A stretch of 64,000 nt of DNA from JBEDUK01 sp963781595 (lineage in GTDB: Bacteria; Actinomycetota; UBA4738): positions 1,054,001 to 1,118,000 of the forward strand of contig CAWAGG010000006.1 of the NCBI GenBank assembly GCA_963781595.1, read 5' to 3'. Shown here in pieces: positions 1 through 8,134 of this stretch. A program made the translations under genes and the position numbers. The notes under the pieces were generated by a model. That model saw only the letters and a program-made list of their open reading frames with translations, made no database searches and was not told where the DNA came from. The stretch's first letter is position 1. Each line of letters starts with the position of its first letter.

Positions 1-655
1 CGATCCGGCGCATGACCTTGAGTTCCTCGGTGGCCAAGTCGTCCTCGTCGGCGACCCAGTCTTCCACGGAGGCGACGAAGAACGTCGTCTGGCCCGAATC
101 CCCGTACGGGGTCTGGACCACCAGGTCCGACCCCAGCTCGTTCGCGCGGGCCAGCTCCAGGAGTTCCACGTAGGTTCCTGCCCGACCGAGGGCGTTCGGC
201 ACCGATGGCACACCCGCCCGGTTCCCGAGCTCGGTGGTCACGATCTTCGAGTCGAGCCGGTGGCGCAGGCTGGCGGACGGGAACGCGACCTCCAGCCCGA
301 GCTCCGCCGCGAGCTCCTCCGTCTCCTCGTCGAACATCAGGAACGTCGCTTTCCCGCGCCGCTCGGGGGAGCCGCCCGCCGCCACCAGGTCGGCGACCTC
401 CTTGTGTCCCAGGAGGTAGTTCACGATCTGCTCGATCGACTCGAACGCCCGATCGCTGCGCTCGCGCGGAACGAAGACGTTCGGCTGATGTCCGTCGAAG
501 GAGTCGTAGTGGTTCACGTACCGGAACCCTCGGACCCACCGATCGATGCCCAACAGGTTGAACGCCGTCGCGGAGACGAAGTACACGGGCGTCTCGTTCA
601 TCCGGAAGAACGCCCGGATGTCGAAGATCCCCTGGAGCGGTCCCGTGGCCGTCAT
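1..655 (-). CDS. ATP-grasp domain protein (biotin carboxylase-like), 3' end beyond window
   Basis: Reading leftwards from an ATG at 655 the frame stays open to the window edge, giving about 218 residues without a stop. The last ~90 residues read like the start of an ATP-grasp fold: the stretch DSKIVTTELGNRAGVPSVP resembles the lysine-containing strand and loop of carbamoyl-phosphate synthase, biotin carboxylase and D-Ala-D-Ala ligase relatives, and a glycine-containing YGDSGQTTFF segment follows. The first ~120 residues match nothing I recognise and may be a pre-ATP-grasp domain. The metal-binding C-terminal half lies outside the window, so the substrate is unknown. The gene diverges from the polyamine transporter operon across 226 bases. 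Confidence 0.7.
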   Translation of the reverse strand, partial: MTATGPLQGIFDIRAFFRMNETPVYFVSATAFNLLGIDRWVRGFRYVNHYDSFDGHQPNVFVPRERSDRAFESIEQIVNYLLGHKEVADLVAAGGSPERRGKATFLMFDEETEELAAELGLEVAFPSASLRHRLDSKIVTTELGNRAGVPSVPNALGRAGTYVELLELARANELGSDLVVQTPYGDSGQTTFFVASVEDWVADEDDLATEELKVMRRI

Positions 656-699
656 CGCTGAGCGCGGATGCTACCGGCTCGGCGCCGCGGGCACGATGC

Positions 700-725
700 C
701 GGACCGGGTTGGCCTGTCCGGTCCG
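700..725. other. Inverted repeat in the divergent intergenic region
   Basis: CGGACCGG at 700-707 and CCGGTCCG at 718-725 form a perfect 8-bp stem around a 10-base loop. It lies between the ATP-grasp gene and potA. No T-run follows, so it could be an operator or an mRNA leader structure as easily as a terminator. Confidence 0.35.
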
Positions 726-881
726 TACAGGCGGCACCGATGGTGTTTGACTTGTCGTGACTTCTAGGCCCACGATGCGCCGGGATAGGGTCCGGATGGC
801 TTACCCGCCGGCCGGTTCACCGGCAGCGGTTGCTGTGAGCCATCGGGGGGTAGCAGTGGACCGCGGGAGGGTCGATCCAGC

Positions 882-2021
882 ATGGTGAAGGCGTCCGCGA
901 ACGGCGAGGTCGATGTCAGGCTCGACCGGGTGACGAAGCGGTTCGGTGACATGACCGCCGTCGACAACCTGGTGCTCGACATCGCACGGGGGGAGTTCTT
1001 CAGCATGCTCGGGCCCTCCGGGTGCGGGAAGACGACGACGCTGCGGATGATCGGTGGGTTCGAGGAGCCGACCGCCGGCGTGATCTACCTGGGGGGCAGC
1101 GACGTGACCGGGCTGCCCCCGTACCGGCGCGAGATCAACACGGTCTTCCAGTCCTACGCGTTGTTCCCGCACCTGACGGTGGCCGAAACGTGGCGTTCGG
1201 GCTGCAGCGCCGGAAGGTGGCGAAAGGCGGACGTCGAGACGCGCGTCAAGGAGGCGCTCCAGCTCGTCGACCTCCCCGGGTTCGAGAAGCGCAAGCCGAG
1301 GCAGCTCTCCGGCGGACAGCAGCAGCGCGTCGCGTTGGCGCGCGCGCTGGTCAACCGACCGAAGGTGTTGCTGCTGGACGAGCCGCTCGGGGCCCTCGAC
1401 CTGAAGCTCCGCAAGCAGATGCAGCTCGAACTGAAGCGGATCCAGTCCGAGGTCGGGATCACGTTCGTCTACGTCACGCACGACCAGGAAGAGGCGATGA
1501 CGATGTCCGACCATCTCGCCGTGATGCGCCACGGCAAGATCGAGCAGATCGGCTCGCCCGCAGAGGTCTACGAGCGACCTGCGACCGAGTTCGTCGCCGG
1601 CTTCCTGGGCGCCTCGAACCTCCTGGACGGCGCCGTCGTGGGTCACGAGGACGGGATGACGAAGCTCCGGGTCCAGGACGGGTCGATCGTGACCTTGCCG
1701 ACGCCGAGCAGCATGACCGACGACCGGAGCCTGCGGGTCGGCGTCCGGCCGGAGAAGATCCGGCTGCAGCCAGGCAACGAGCCGGTGCCCGACGGCTGGA
1801 ACGGGGTCGGCGGAACGGCGCGCATCTCGACGTTCATCGGCGTCAGCCACCAGTACGCCGTGGAGGTGCCCGGTGGCGGCACGATGACCGTGTATTCGCA
1901 GAACCTCGGACACGAATGGGTCCCGGGGCCTGGCGAGGCCGTGACGCTGACGTGGCGACCTGAGCACACGTTCGCCGTGACGCCGTCGGAGCCGCTGGCG
2001 GCGTGGGAGGAGCAGGCGTGA
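882..2021 (+). CDS. potA: Spermidine/putrescine-type ABC transporter ATP-binding protein
   Basis: This is the 379-residue ATPase of a polyamine-type importer. Walker A GPSGCGKT lies at residues 44-51, the Q-loop in VFQSYALFPHLTV, the signature LSGGQQQR near 142, Walker B VLLLDEP near 165 and the switch histidine in YVTHDQEEA. The C-terminal third is a TOBE-type regulatory domain, as in PotA/FbpC/UgpC proteins. The start is an ATG with GGGAGGG about 10 bases upstream. After LFPHLTVAE the frame reads TWRSGCSAGRWRKAD, where the family normally has a sequence like NVAFGL...RRKVAKAD. The +1 frame gives exactly that from about 1186 to 1227, so two compensating single-base changes are present. The gene overlaps the next by GTGA. 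Confidence 0.93.
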   Translation: MVKASANGEVDVRLDRVTKRFGDMTAVDNLVLDIARGEFFSMLGPSGCGKTTTLRMIGGFEEPTAGVIYLGGSDVTGLPPYRREINTVFQSYALFPHLTVAETWRSGCSAGRWRKADVETRVKEALQLVDLPGFEKRKPRQLSGGQQQRVALARALVNRPKVLLLDEPLGALDLKLRKQMQLELKRIQSEVGITFVYVTHDQEEAMTMSDHLAVMRHGKIEQIGSPAEVYERPATEFVAGFLGASNLLDGAVVGHEDGMTKLRVQDGSIVTLPTPSSMTDDRSLRVGVRPEKIRLQPGNEPVPDGWNGVGGTARISTFIGVSHQYAVEVPGGGTMTVYSQNLGHEWVPGPGEAVTLTWRPEHTFAVTPSEPLAAWEEQA

Positions 2022-3299
2022 CGGCCGAGGCCCTCGACCCGACAGAGCGCGGCGATACCGTGGATCCCGTCGGTCCCGAGGACCCCGCGCTGCTCCGCGG
2101 TCTGACGCAGCGGCGGTTCGGACGCCGGGACCTGTTCCGCTACGCGGGCATCGGCGCCGGCGCGCTCGGGCTCTCGTCGTTCCTGGAGGCCTGCAGCATC
2201 CCGGGGACTCGGCGTCGCGAACGCGGGCCAGAAGCCCGTCGACGTCGCGAAGATCTACGCCGGCGAACCGGCCGGGATCCTGAACTTCGCGAACTGGCCC
2301 TACTACATCGACTTCGACAACAAGACGCGGCACCGGCCGTCGATCGACCGGTTCACGGCCGACACTGGGATCAAGGTGAACTACTACCCGGTGAACAACG
2401 GCAACGACGGGTTCTTCGCGAAGATCCTGCCGTCGTTCCAGGCGCAGCAGCCGACGGAGTACGACCTGATGGTGGTCACGAACGGCACCGTCCTCGACAA
2501 GATGATCAAGTTCGGGTACCTGACGCCGCTGGACCACGACCTGACGCCGAACTTCGAGAAGTACGCCGCTCCGGCCGTCAAGGACCCGTCGTACGACCCG
2601 GACAACCGGTACACGATGGCCTGGCAATCCGGCTACACGGGCATCGGCTACGACCCGACGAAGACGGGCCGGGAGATCACGAGCATCCAGGAACTGGCCG
2701 ACCCGAAGTTCTCCGGGAAGATCGGGATGTTCGCGGACAACGCCGATATGCCGTCCTTCGGGCTGCTGGCGATCGGGGTCGATCCGGCGACGTCGACCCC
2801 GGACGATTGGCACAAAGCGGCGGAATGGCTGCAGAAGCAGAAGCCGCTCGTGCGGGCCTACTACGACCAGGGCTACATCACGGCGCTGGAGAACGGCGAC
2901 ATCTGGATCACGATGGCATGGTCCGGGGACATCTACATCGCCGTGTATTCCGATGGCTACGAGACCCTGAAGTTCGCCGTGCCGGACGAGGGCGGCGTCC
3001 TGTGGACGGACAACATGTGCATCCCGCTCCGCGCGCTGCACCCGGTCGACGCGATCACGTACATGGACTACGTCTACCAGCCCGAGATCGCCGCGATGAT
3101 CGCCTCCTGGGTCGCGTACATCACCCCGGTGCCGGCGTCGCAGCCGATCGTGGTGAAGGAGAACCCCACGGTCGGGAACAGCCCGCTCGTGTACCCCACG
3201 CCCGAGGACCTCGCCAAGGGCCACCGGTACTACGTCTTCAAGAACGACGCCGAGGAGCAGTTGTGGAACAGCATCTTCCAGCCGATCTACCAGGGGTAG
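2018..3299 (+). CDS. potD: Polyamine-type ABC transporter substrate-binding lipoprotein, frameshifted near residue 63
   Basis: This is the extracellular solute-binding component of the potABCD-like importer. The preferred start is GTG 2018, overlapping the potA stop and preceded by GGAGGAG. The N-terminus carries a twin-arginine-like RRFGRRDLFRYAG segment and a lipobox ending SSFLEAC, suggesting a Tat-exported lipoprotein. At about 2204-2211 the frame breaks: the start frame runs on through arginine-rich nonsense, while the shifted frame reads GVANAGQKP... then ILNFANWPYYIDF and continues cleanly to TAG at 3299. An extra base in ggggactcgg would explain it. The mature part (WPYYIDF, YDLMV, WQSGYTGIGYDP, IWITMAWSGD, PVDAITYMDYVYQPE) is typical of PotD/PotF. 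Either a sequencing error or a recent inactivation is possible. Confidence 0.85.
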
Positions 3300-4192
3300 C
3301 GGACGCGGGGTCCGAGCCGCCGCCCCGCAAGCAGCGGGGCCGGCTGAGCAGGACGCTGTCGCCGTACCTGCTCACGCTCCCCGGCGGCCTCTGGCTCGCG
3401 ATCTTCTTCATCGTCCCGCTCGTGTACACACTGTCGGCTTCGTTGATGACCGGAACGCCATCTGCGGGCTACCGATTCACGTGGCATTTCCAGAACTACT
3501 CCGACGTGTTCAGCCTGTACAAGGAGCAGTTCCTCCACTCGATCGTCTACGCGGGGGCGGCCACGATCCTCACGCTGCTGGTGGGGTATCCGGTCGCGTA
3601 CTGGATCGCCTTCTACGGGGGACGCCGGAAGAACTTCTTCCTCCTGCTGCTCCTCTTGCCGTTCTTCGTGTCCTTCGTGATCCGCACCCTCGCGTGGCAG
3701 TTCATCCTCTCGGACGACGGGATCATCTTCGGGACGCTGAAGGACTGGGGCCTGCTCCCGGAGAACTTCCGGGTCCTCGCGACCGGTTTCGCCGTGGTCT
3801 CGGGGATCGCCTACAACTTCCTGCCGTTCATGACCCTGCCGCTGTACGTCGCGCTCGAGCGGATCGACCGGCGCGTGATCGAGGCGGCGGGCGACCTGTA
3901 CGCGAACAAGTACCAGACCTTCATGAAGGTGATCCTGCCGCTGTCGATCCCGGGCGTGTTCGCCGGCGTCCTGTTGACGTTCGTCCCGGCGGCGGGCGAC
4001 TACGTGAACGCCCAGATCCTCGGGGGGACGGCGAACACCATGCTCGGGAACGTGATCCAGACCCTGTACCTGACGAACTTCCAGTACAACCAGGCGGCGG
4101 CGTTGTCGTTCATCCTGATGGCGGCGCTGCTGATCGGGATCTTCGCGTACGCGCGGGTCCTCGGGACCCGGAGCATCCAGGAGTACGTGTGA
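3263..4192 (+). CDS. potB: Polyamine-type ABC transporter permease (PotB-like)
   Basis: This is a membrane-spanning subunit of the importer with about six transmembrane segments, the first in LTLPGGLWLAIFFIVPL. The cytoplasmic EAA loop EAAGDLYANKYQTFMKVILP lies about two thirds along and docks to PotA. The start is uncertain. GTG 3263 has GAGGAG seven bases upstream and overlaps the end of potD by 37 bases; no other ATG or GTG start lies nearer the conserved region. The C-terminus ends SIQEYV, and the stop overlaps the GTG start of potC, indicating translational coupling. Confidence 0.88.
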   Translation: MEQHLPADLPGVADAGSEPPPRKQRGRLSRTLSPYLLTLPGGLWLAIFFIVPLVYTLSASLMTGTPSAGYRFTWHFQNYSDVFSLYKEQFLHSIVYAGAATILTLLVGYPVAYWIAFYGGRRKNFFLLLLLLPFFVSFVIRTLAWQFILSDDGIIFGTLKDWGLLPENFRVLATGFAVVSGIAYNFLPFMTLPLYVALERIDRRVIEAAGDLYANKYQTFMKVILPLSIPGVFAGVLLTFVPAAGDYVNAQILGGTANTMLGNVIQTLYLTNFQYNQAAALSFILMAALLIGIFAYARVLGTRSIQEYV

Positions 4193-5058
4193 GCGACGTC
4201 TCGCGCATCGCGCAGGCGATGGAGGATCAGGCTCCGGCGGATTCGATCGGCGCGACGGTCCCCGAGCGACCCTCGAAGCGGCGATGGACCACCAGGATCC
4301 TGCCGATCTTCACGACCCTCGTGATCCTCTACCTGATGCTGCCGATCTTCGTGATGATCCTCTACAGCTTCAACCAGGCGCCGAACCAGCGCGTCACGTT
4401 CAAGTGGAACGGTTTCACGACGGAGTTCTACAAGAACATCTTCGGGCTCCCCGAGCTGACGAGCGCGCTGAAGGTGTCGATCCTGCTGGCCCTGAGCGCC
4501 ACGGTCGTTGCGACGATCCTCGGCACGCTGATCGCGCTCGCGCTCGTCCGGTACCGATACCGCGGCAAGACCGCGACCGACATGGTGATGTTCATGAACA
4601 TCTCCGCGCCGGAGATCGTGCTCGGGGCATCGCTCCTCACCCTGTTCGTCGGTGCGAGCTTCGCGCGCGGCTTCGGCACGCTGCTGATCGCGCACGTGAT
4701 GTTCTCGATCGCGTACGTGACGATCACGGTCCGTGCGCGGCTGACGGGGTTCGATCGGTCGCTCGAGGAGGCCGCCGGTGACCTCTACGCGACCCCGACC
4801 GTCACGTTCTTCCGGGTCACGCTGCCGATCATCTGGCCTGGCGTCCTGGCGGGCGCGCTGCTCGTCTTCGCGCTCTCGATCGACGACTTCGTGATCTCGA
4901 ACTTCGTGAACGGCACGACGATCACGTTCCCCCTGTGGGTCTACGGCGCCGTCAAGACCGGCATCCCGCCGCAGGTGTTCGTGATGGGGACGCTGATCTT
5001 CACGGTGGGCGTCCTGTTCGCGGTCGCGAGCCTCGTGTTCCAGCGCAAGAAGGCCTGA
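4189..5058 (+). CDS. potC: Polyamine-type ABC transporter permease (PotC-like)
   Basis: This is the second inner-membrane subunit, 289 residues, with about six hydrophobic segments starting at ILPIFTTLVILYLMLPIFVM. Its EAA loop EEAAGDLYATPTVTFFRV pairs with the ATPase. The segment SIDDFVISNFVNGTTITFP is a recognisable PotC-type motif. The start is GTG 4189, sharing GTGA with the end of potB. The order ATPase, binding protein, permease, permease is the common arrangement for this family. The GC-rich 3' end is followed after 56 bases by an aminotransferase that is probably in the same transcript. Confidence 0.92.
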   Translation: MSDVSRIAQAMEDQAPADSIGATVPERPSKRRWTTRILPIFTTLVILYLMLPIFVMILYSFNQAPNQRVTFKWNGFTTEFYKNIFGLPELTSALKVSILLALSATVVATILGTLIALALVRYRYRGKTATDMVMFMNISAPEIVLGASLLTLFVGASFARGFGTLLIAHVMFSIAYVTITVRARLTGFDRSLEEAAGDLYATPTVTFFRVTLPIIWPGVLAGALLVFALSIDDFVISNFVNGTTITFPLWVYGAVKTGIPPQVFVMGTLIFTVGVLFAVASLVFQRKKA

Positions 5059-5114
5059 CGGCGGACCCCGGCTCTGGCACGATGGGCGCCCCGAAGGCGG
5101 AGGAGGTCCTGAAC

Positions 5115-6521
5115 GTGGTCGCACACCCTGACACCGACCGGCTGGTGGCCAAGGCCGAGGAGATCACCAAGGCCGAGATGGCGCGTCTGCTCGAACGCTC
5201 ACCGGGCTCGGCCGAACTGCACACACGGGCACTGCGGTCGCTGCCGAACGGCGTCTCGTCGAACTTCCAGGCGGGCGATCCGTACCCGATCTACCTCTCG
5301 CACGCGAAGGGCCCGCACGTCTGGGACGTCGACGGGATCGACTACCTGGACTTCCACGGCGGGTTCGGGGTGAACGTCGTCGGGCACGCGCATCCGAAGA
5401 TCGTCGAGGCGGTGTCGAAGGCGGTCGCGTCGGGGGCGCATTTCGCGGTCACGACGCCGCAGACGGTCGCGCTCGCCGAGGAGATCAACCGGCGGTTCGG
5501 CTGGGAGCAGATGCGGTTCGTCAACTCGGGCACCGAGGCCACGATGGACGCCGTCCGTGTCGCGCGCGCCGCGACCGGTCGCGACCGGATCGTGAAGATG
5601 GAGGGCTCGTACCACGGGCACCACGACGCCGTGCTCTTCTCCGTCGTGCCCGAGGCCGAGGTCCTCGACCTCAAGAACACCGTGACCGGACGGGCGGTCG
5701 GGGAGTCGGGCACGGCCTACACGACGCAGCCGACGTCGAAGGGCGTCCCGCGTTCGATGTGGGACGACACGATCATCGTCCCGTACAACGACGCCTCGAC
5801 CGTCGAGGAGGTCTTCGCTGCGCACGGCGAGCAGATCGCGGCGCTGATCCTCGAGCCCGTGATGATGAACATCGGCATCGTGGTCCCGCAGCCCGGGTAT
5901 CTCGAGGCGCTGCGTGCCGCGTGCGACAAGCACGGTGTGGTCCTGATCTTCGACGAGGTCAAGTGCGGTGGCACGATCGCCGCCGGCGGGGCGACCGAGC
6001 GCTTCGGCGTGCAGCCGGACCTGGCGTGCCTGGCGAAGGCCGTCGGCGGCGGCATCACGATCGGAGCGTTCGGCGGCAAGGCCTCGATCATGGAGATCGT
6101 GACGAGGGGCGCGGCCCAGCAGGGCACGTTCAACGGGAACCCGGTGTCCTGCGCAGGCGGCCTCGCCGCGCTCACCGAGGTCCTGACGCCAGACGCCTAC
6201 GCGGAGTTCGCGCGCCGCGGGACGATGCTCGCGGAGGGCTGCTCGAAGGCGATCGCGGAGAACGGCCTGCCCGCTCACACGGTCGACCTGGGCGCGAAGG
6301 GGTGCGTGTCGTACCGGTCGGAGCCGCTGACGAACTACCGTGACTTCCTCGACACGCTCCCGGTGCTGTTCGCGGCGTCCTACCCCTGGATGGTCAACCG
6401 CGGCGTCTTCATGACGCCGGGCGACGAGGAGCAGTGGACGCTGTCCGTGCAACACTCCGATGCCGACATCCAGCACTACATCGAGGCGTTCGCCGGGTTC
6501 TGCGCCGCCCTCAACTCCTGA
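5115..6521 (+). CDS. Class III (GSA-like) PLP-dependent aminotransferase
   Basis: This is a PLP enzyme of 468 residues related to glutamate-1-semialdehyde aminomutase and omega/beta-amino-acid transaminases. The motifs seen are FVNSGTEATMDAVRVARAATGR (PLP phosphate binding), YHGHHD, VLIFDEVKCGG with the cofactor-contacting aspartate, and LAKAVGGGITIGAFGGK, where a lysine would form the Schiff base. I chose GTG 5115 because GGAGGAGGT lies at ideal distance; an in-frame ATG at 5082 is the alternative. The gene directly follows potABC, so it probably deaminates an imported amine or amino acid rather than serving tetrapyrrole synthesis. The substrate cannot be read from the sequence. A hairpin just after the stop may end the transcript. 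Confidence 0.88.
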   Translation: MVAHPDTDRLVAKAEEITKAEMARLLERSPGSAELHTRALRSLPNGVSSNFQAGDPYPIYLSHAKGPHVWDVDGIDYLDFHGGFGVNVVGHAHPKIVEAVSKAVASGAHFAVTTPQTVALAEEINRRFGWEQMRFVNSGTEATMDAVRVARAATGRDRIVKMEGSYHGHHDAVLFSVVPEAEVLDLKNTVTGRAVGESGTAYTTQPTSKGVPRSMWDDTIIVPYNDASTVEEVFAAHGEQIAALILEPVMMNIGIVVPQPGYLEALRAACDKHGVVLIFDEVKCGGTIAAGGATERFGVQPDLACLAKAVGGGITIGAFGGKASIMEIVTRGAAQQGTFNGNPVSCAGGLAALTEVLTPDAYAEFARRGTMLAEGCSKAIAENGLPAHTVDLGAKGCVSYRSEPLTNYRDFLDTLPVLFAASYPWMVNRGVFMTPGDEEQWTLSVQHSDADIQHYIEAFAGFCAALNS

Positions 6522-6537
6522 CGCGGGACGGCCCGCG
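6522..6537. terminator. Hairpin directly after the aminotransferase stop
   Basis: CGCGGG (6522-6527) and CCCGCG (6532-6537) form a perfect 6-bp stem with an ACGG loop, starting on the base after the TGA. There is no T-tract, as is usual in high-GC actinobacteria. The identical stem recurs after another gene at 24726. Confidence 0.45.
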
Positions 6538-6696
6538 ATGGGGGAGCCGACCGCGCCGGCGCGGGGAGGGAGACGTCAGACGAAGGCGGCGAACCGCCGG
6601 CATCGCGCCGTCGCCCAGACGCCCACCGCGACGCCCGGGCGCGCGCCGGGGCCGAAGGCGTCGTTCAAGGACCTTATCGTGGTCACCACGAGGTGA
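6538..6696 (+). CDS. Possible small basic protein, unknown
   Basis: An open frame of 52 residues runs from ATG 6538 to a TGA at 6696, just before the methyltransferase. It is rich in Arg, Pro and Ala and ends KASFKDLIVVTTR. There is no clear ribosome-binding site and no family is recognised. The hydrophobic end looks less random than the rest, but this may be non-coding. Confidence 0.22.
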   Translation: MGEPTAPARGGRRQTKAANRRHRAVAQTPTATPGRAPGPKASFKDLIVVTTR

Positions 6697-6702
6697 TCGA
6701 CC

Positions 6703-7500
6703 GTGCCCCCCGTGCCGTCGCGTAGCGTCGCGTTCGACCCGGTCGCGGCCGACTACGACCGGACGCGCGCGCTCCCGGCGCGGACCCTCGCGTCGGTCGT
6801 CGGCCGCCTCGCGGGGGAGTTGCACGACCGCGGGCCGATCCTGGAGATCGGCGTTGGGACCGGCCGGATCGCGGTCCCGGTCGCGAAGGCCGGCGTCGAT
6901 CTGGTCGGCGTGGACCTGTCACCGTCGATGCTCGCACGGCTCCGGGAGAACGCCGGCGGCGAGCTCCCGTTCCGCGTGGCGGTCGCCGACGCCACCCGGC
7001 TCCCGTTCGCGGACGCGACGTTCGGAGGGGCGTTCGGCGTCCATGTGCTGCACCTGATCCCCGGCTGGCGCGCGGCGCTCGCCGAGCTCGCGCGCGCGGT
7101 GCGGCCCGGCGGCGTGCTGCTGTTCGACCTTGGCGGCGAGTCATGGCGCATCGGCAGGGAGATCCGGCGACGGCTCGAAGCGATCCTCGGCACGGACGCG
7201 TTGCGTAACGCGGGCCTGCAGTGGGGCCGCGACCGCATGGTCGATGCGGCGATGGCCGAGCTCGGCGCGACACGCCGCCTGCTCGCGCCGGTGTCGTTCG
7301 TGGAACGTTCGCCGCTCGCCGCGTACTTCCGGATGATCGCGGATGGTCGCTACTCGTGGACATGGAACGTGCCCGAGCCCGAACGGCGCGCCGCCGTCGA
7401 CCTCGTCAGCGCGTGGGCCGAGGAGCGGTACGGCGACCTCGAGACGCCGCGGCCCGCACGGCACAGGATCCGGTTCCGCGCCTACGATATGCCCGGCTGA
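6703..7500 (+). CDS. Class I SAM-dependent methyltransferase
   Basis: This is a 265-residue Rossmann-type methyltransferase of the UbiE/MenG-like group. Motif I LEIGVGTGRIAVPVA lies near residue 47, the acidic residue that contacts the SAM ribose is in VGVDLSPSML, and motif II/III regions are ADATRLPFADATFGGA and LARAVRPGGVLLFDLGG. The start is GTG 6703; GTG 6712 is possible. It has no partner that reveals its acceptor. It lies downstream of the aminotransferase and upstream of a metallo-beta-lactamase-fold protein, all on the same strand. Confidence 0.87.
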   Translation: MPPVPSRSVAFDPVAADYDRTRALPARTLASVVGRLAGELHDRGPILEIGVGTGRIAVPVAKAGVDLVGVDLSPSMLARLRENAGGELPFRVAVADATRLPFADATFGGAFGVHVLHLIPGWRAALAELARAVRPGGVLLFDLGGESWRIGREIRRRLEAILGTDALRNAGLQWGRDRMVDAAMAELGATRRLLAPVSFVERSPLAAYFRMIADGRYSWTWNVPEPERRAAVDLVSAWAEERYGDLETPRPARHRIRFRAYDMPG

Positions 7501-7539
7501 ACCGTTTCGGAGTTCCGGGCGTGGGCACGAGCGGGCCGC

Positions 7540-7545
7540 TAAGCT
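7540..7545 (+). promoter_or_regulatory. -10 element for a leaderless transcript
   Basis: TAAGCT lies nine bases before the ATG of the MBL-fold gene, and no ribosome-binding site separates them. The spacing fits transcription starting at or next to the start codon. Confidence 0.4.
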
Positions 7546-7554
7546 CTGCCCCCG

Positions 7555-8124
7555 ATGGCCGAGGTCCACGTGCTCGTCGACGGGTACATCTTGGAGGCCG
7601 AACCCCAACGGGTCGGTTCGACCGTCAGCTTCGTCCGTGACGGCGACGCGCTCGTCGTGATCGATCCCGGGTTCGTCGTCGCGCGCTCGGCCATCCTCGG
7701 GCCGCTGTCGGCCCTCGACGTCGATCCGGCTGCGGTGACCGACATCGTCTTCTCGCACCACCATCCCGACCACACCGTGAACGCCGCGTTGTTCCCGAAC
7801 GCGCGGATCCACGACCACTGGGCGACCTACCAGGACGATCGGTGGATCGACCGCCCGGCGGAGGGTTTCCAGGTATCGCCCGACATCTGGCTGTGGGAGA
7901 CGCCGGGGCACACGCCGCAGGACGTCACGACGTTCGCGCGGACGCCCGAGGGGATGTTCGCCTTCACGCACCTGTGGTGGATGGCCGAGGGGCCGGCCGA
8001 GGATCCGTACGCGCCGGATCCGGCGCTGGTGCACGATCACCGTGCGCGCGTGCTGGAGGCAGCCGACCGGATCGTGCCCGGCCACGGGCCGGCTTTCGTG
8101 CCGAACGCCGGCACGCCCCGCTGA
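7555..8124 (+). CDS. Metallo-beta-lactamase-fold hydrolase
   Basis: This 189-residue single-domain protein has the metal motif SHHHPDHTVN at about residues 64-73, an aspartate strand VVIDPGF and further histidines in ETPGHTPQD and IVPGHGPAF. Its short length and layout resemble the MBLAC1-like subgroup of small MBL-fold hydrolases. The substrate is unknown. A TAAGCT box just upstream suggests a leaderless mRNA. The gene converges on the agmatinase gene with 10 bases between the stops. Confidence 0.85.
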   Translation: MAEVHVLVDGYILEAEPQRVGSTVSFVRDGDALVVIDPGFVVARSAILGPLSALDVDPAAVTDIVFSHHHPDHTVNAALFPNARIHDHWATYQDDRWIDRPAEGFQVSPDIWLWETPGHTPQDVTTFARTPEGMFAFTHLWWMAEGPAEDPYAPDPALVHDHRARVLEAADRIVPGHGPAFVPNAGTPR

Positions 8125-8134
8125 CCGAGCGACC

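Noticed and set aside
656..881. Possible tRNA in the divergent region before potA
   Set aside because: Paired segments exist, but no cloverleaf, GGTTCRA-like T-loop or acceptor stem can be assembled.
801..3224. Very long open frame antisense to potA and potD
   Set aside because: It is rich in Arg, His, Asp and Val dipeptides with no domain, the pattern produced by reading high-GC codons on the wrong strand. The sense strand has clear transporter motifs.
5082..5114. Start of the aminotransferase at ATG 5082
   Set aside because: It has no ribosome-binding site, whereas GTG 5115 has GGAGGAGGT at ideal spacing; the extra residues resemble no family N-terminus.
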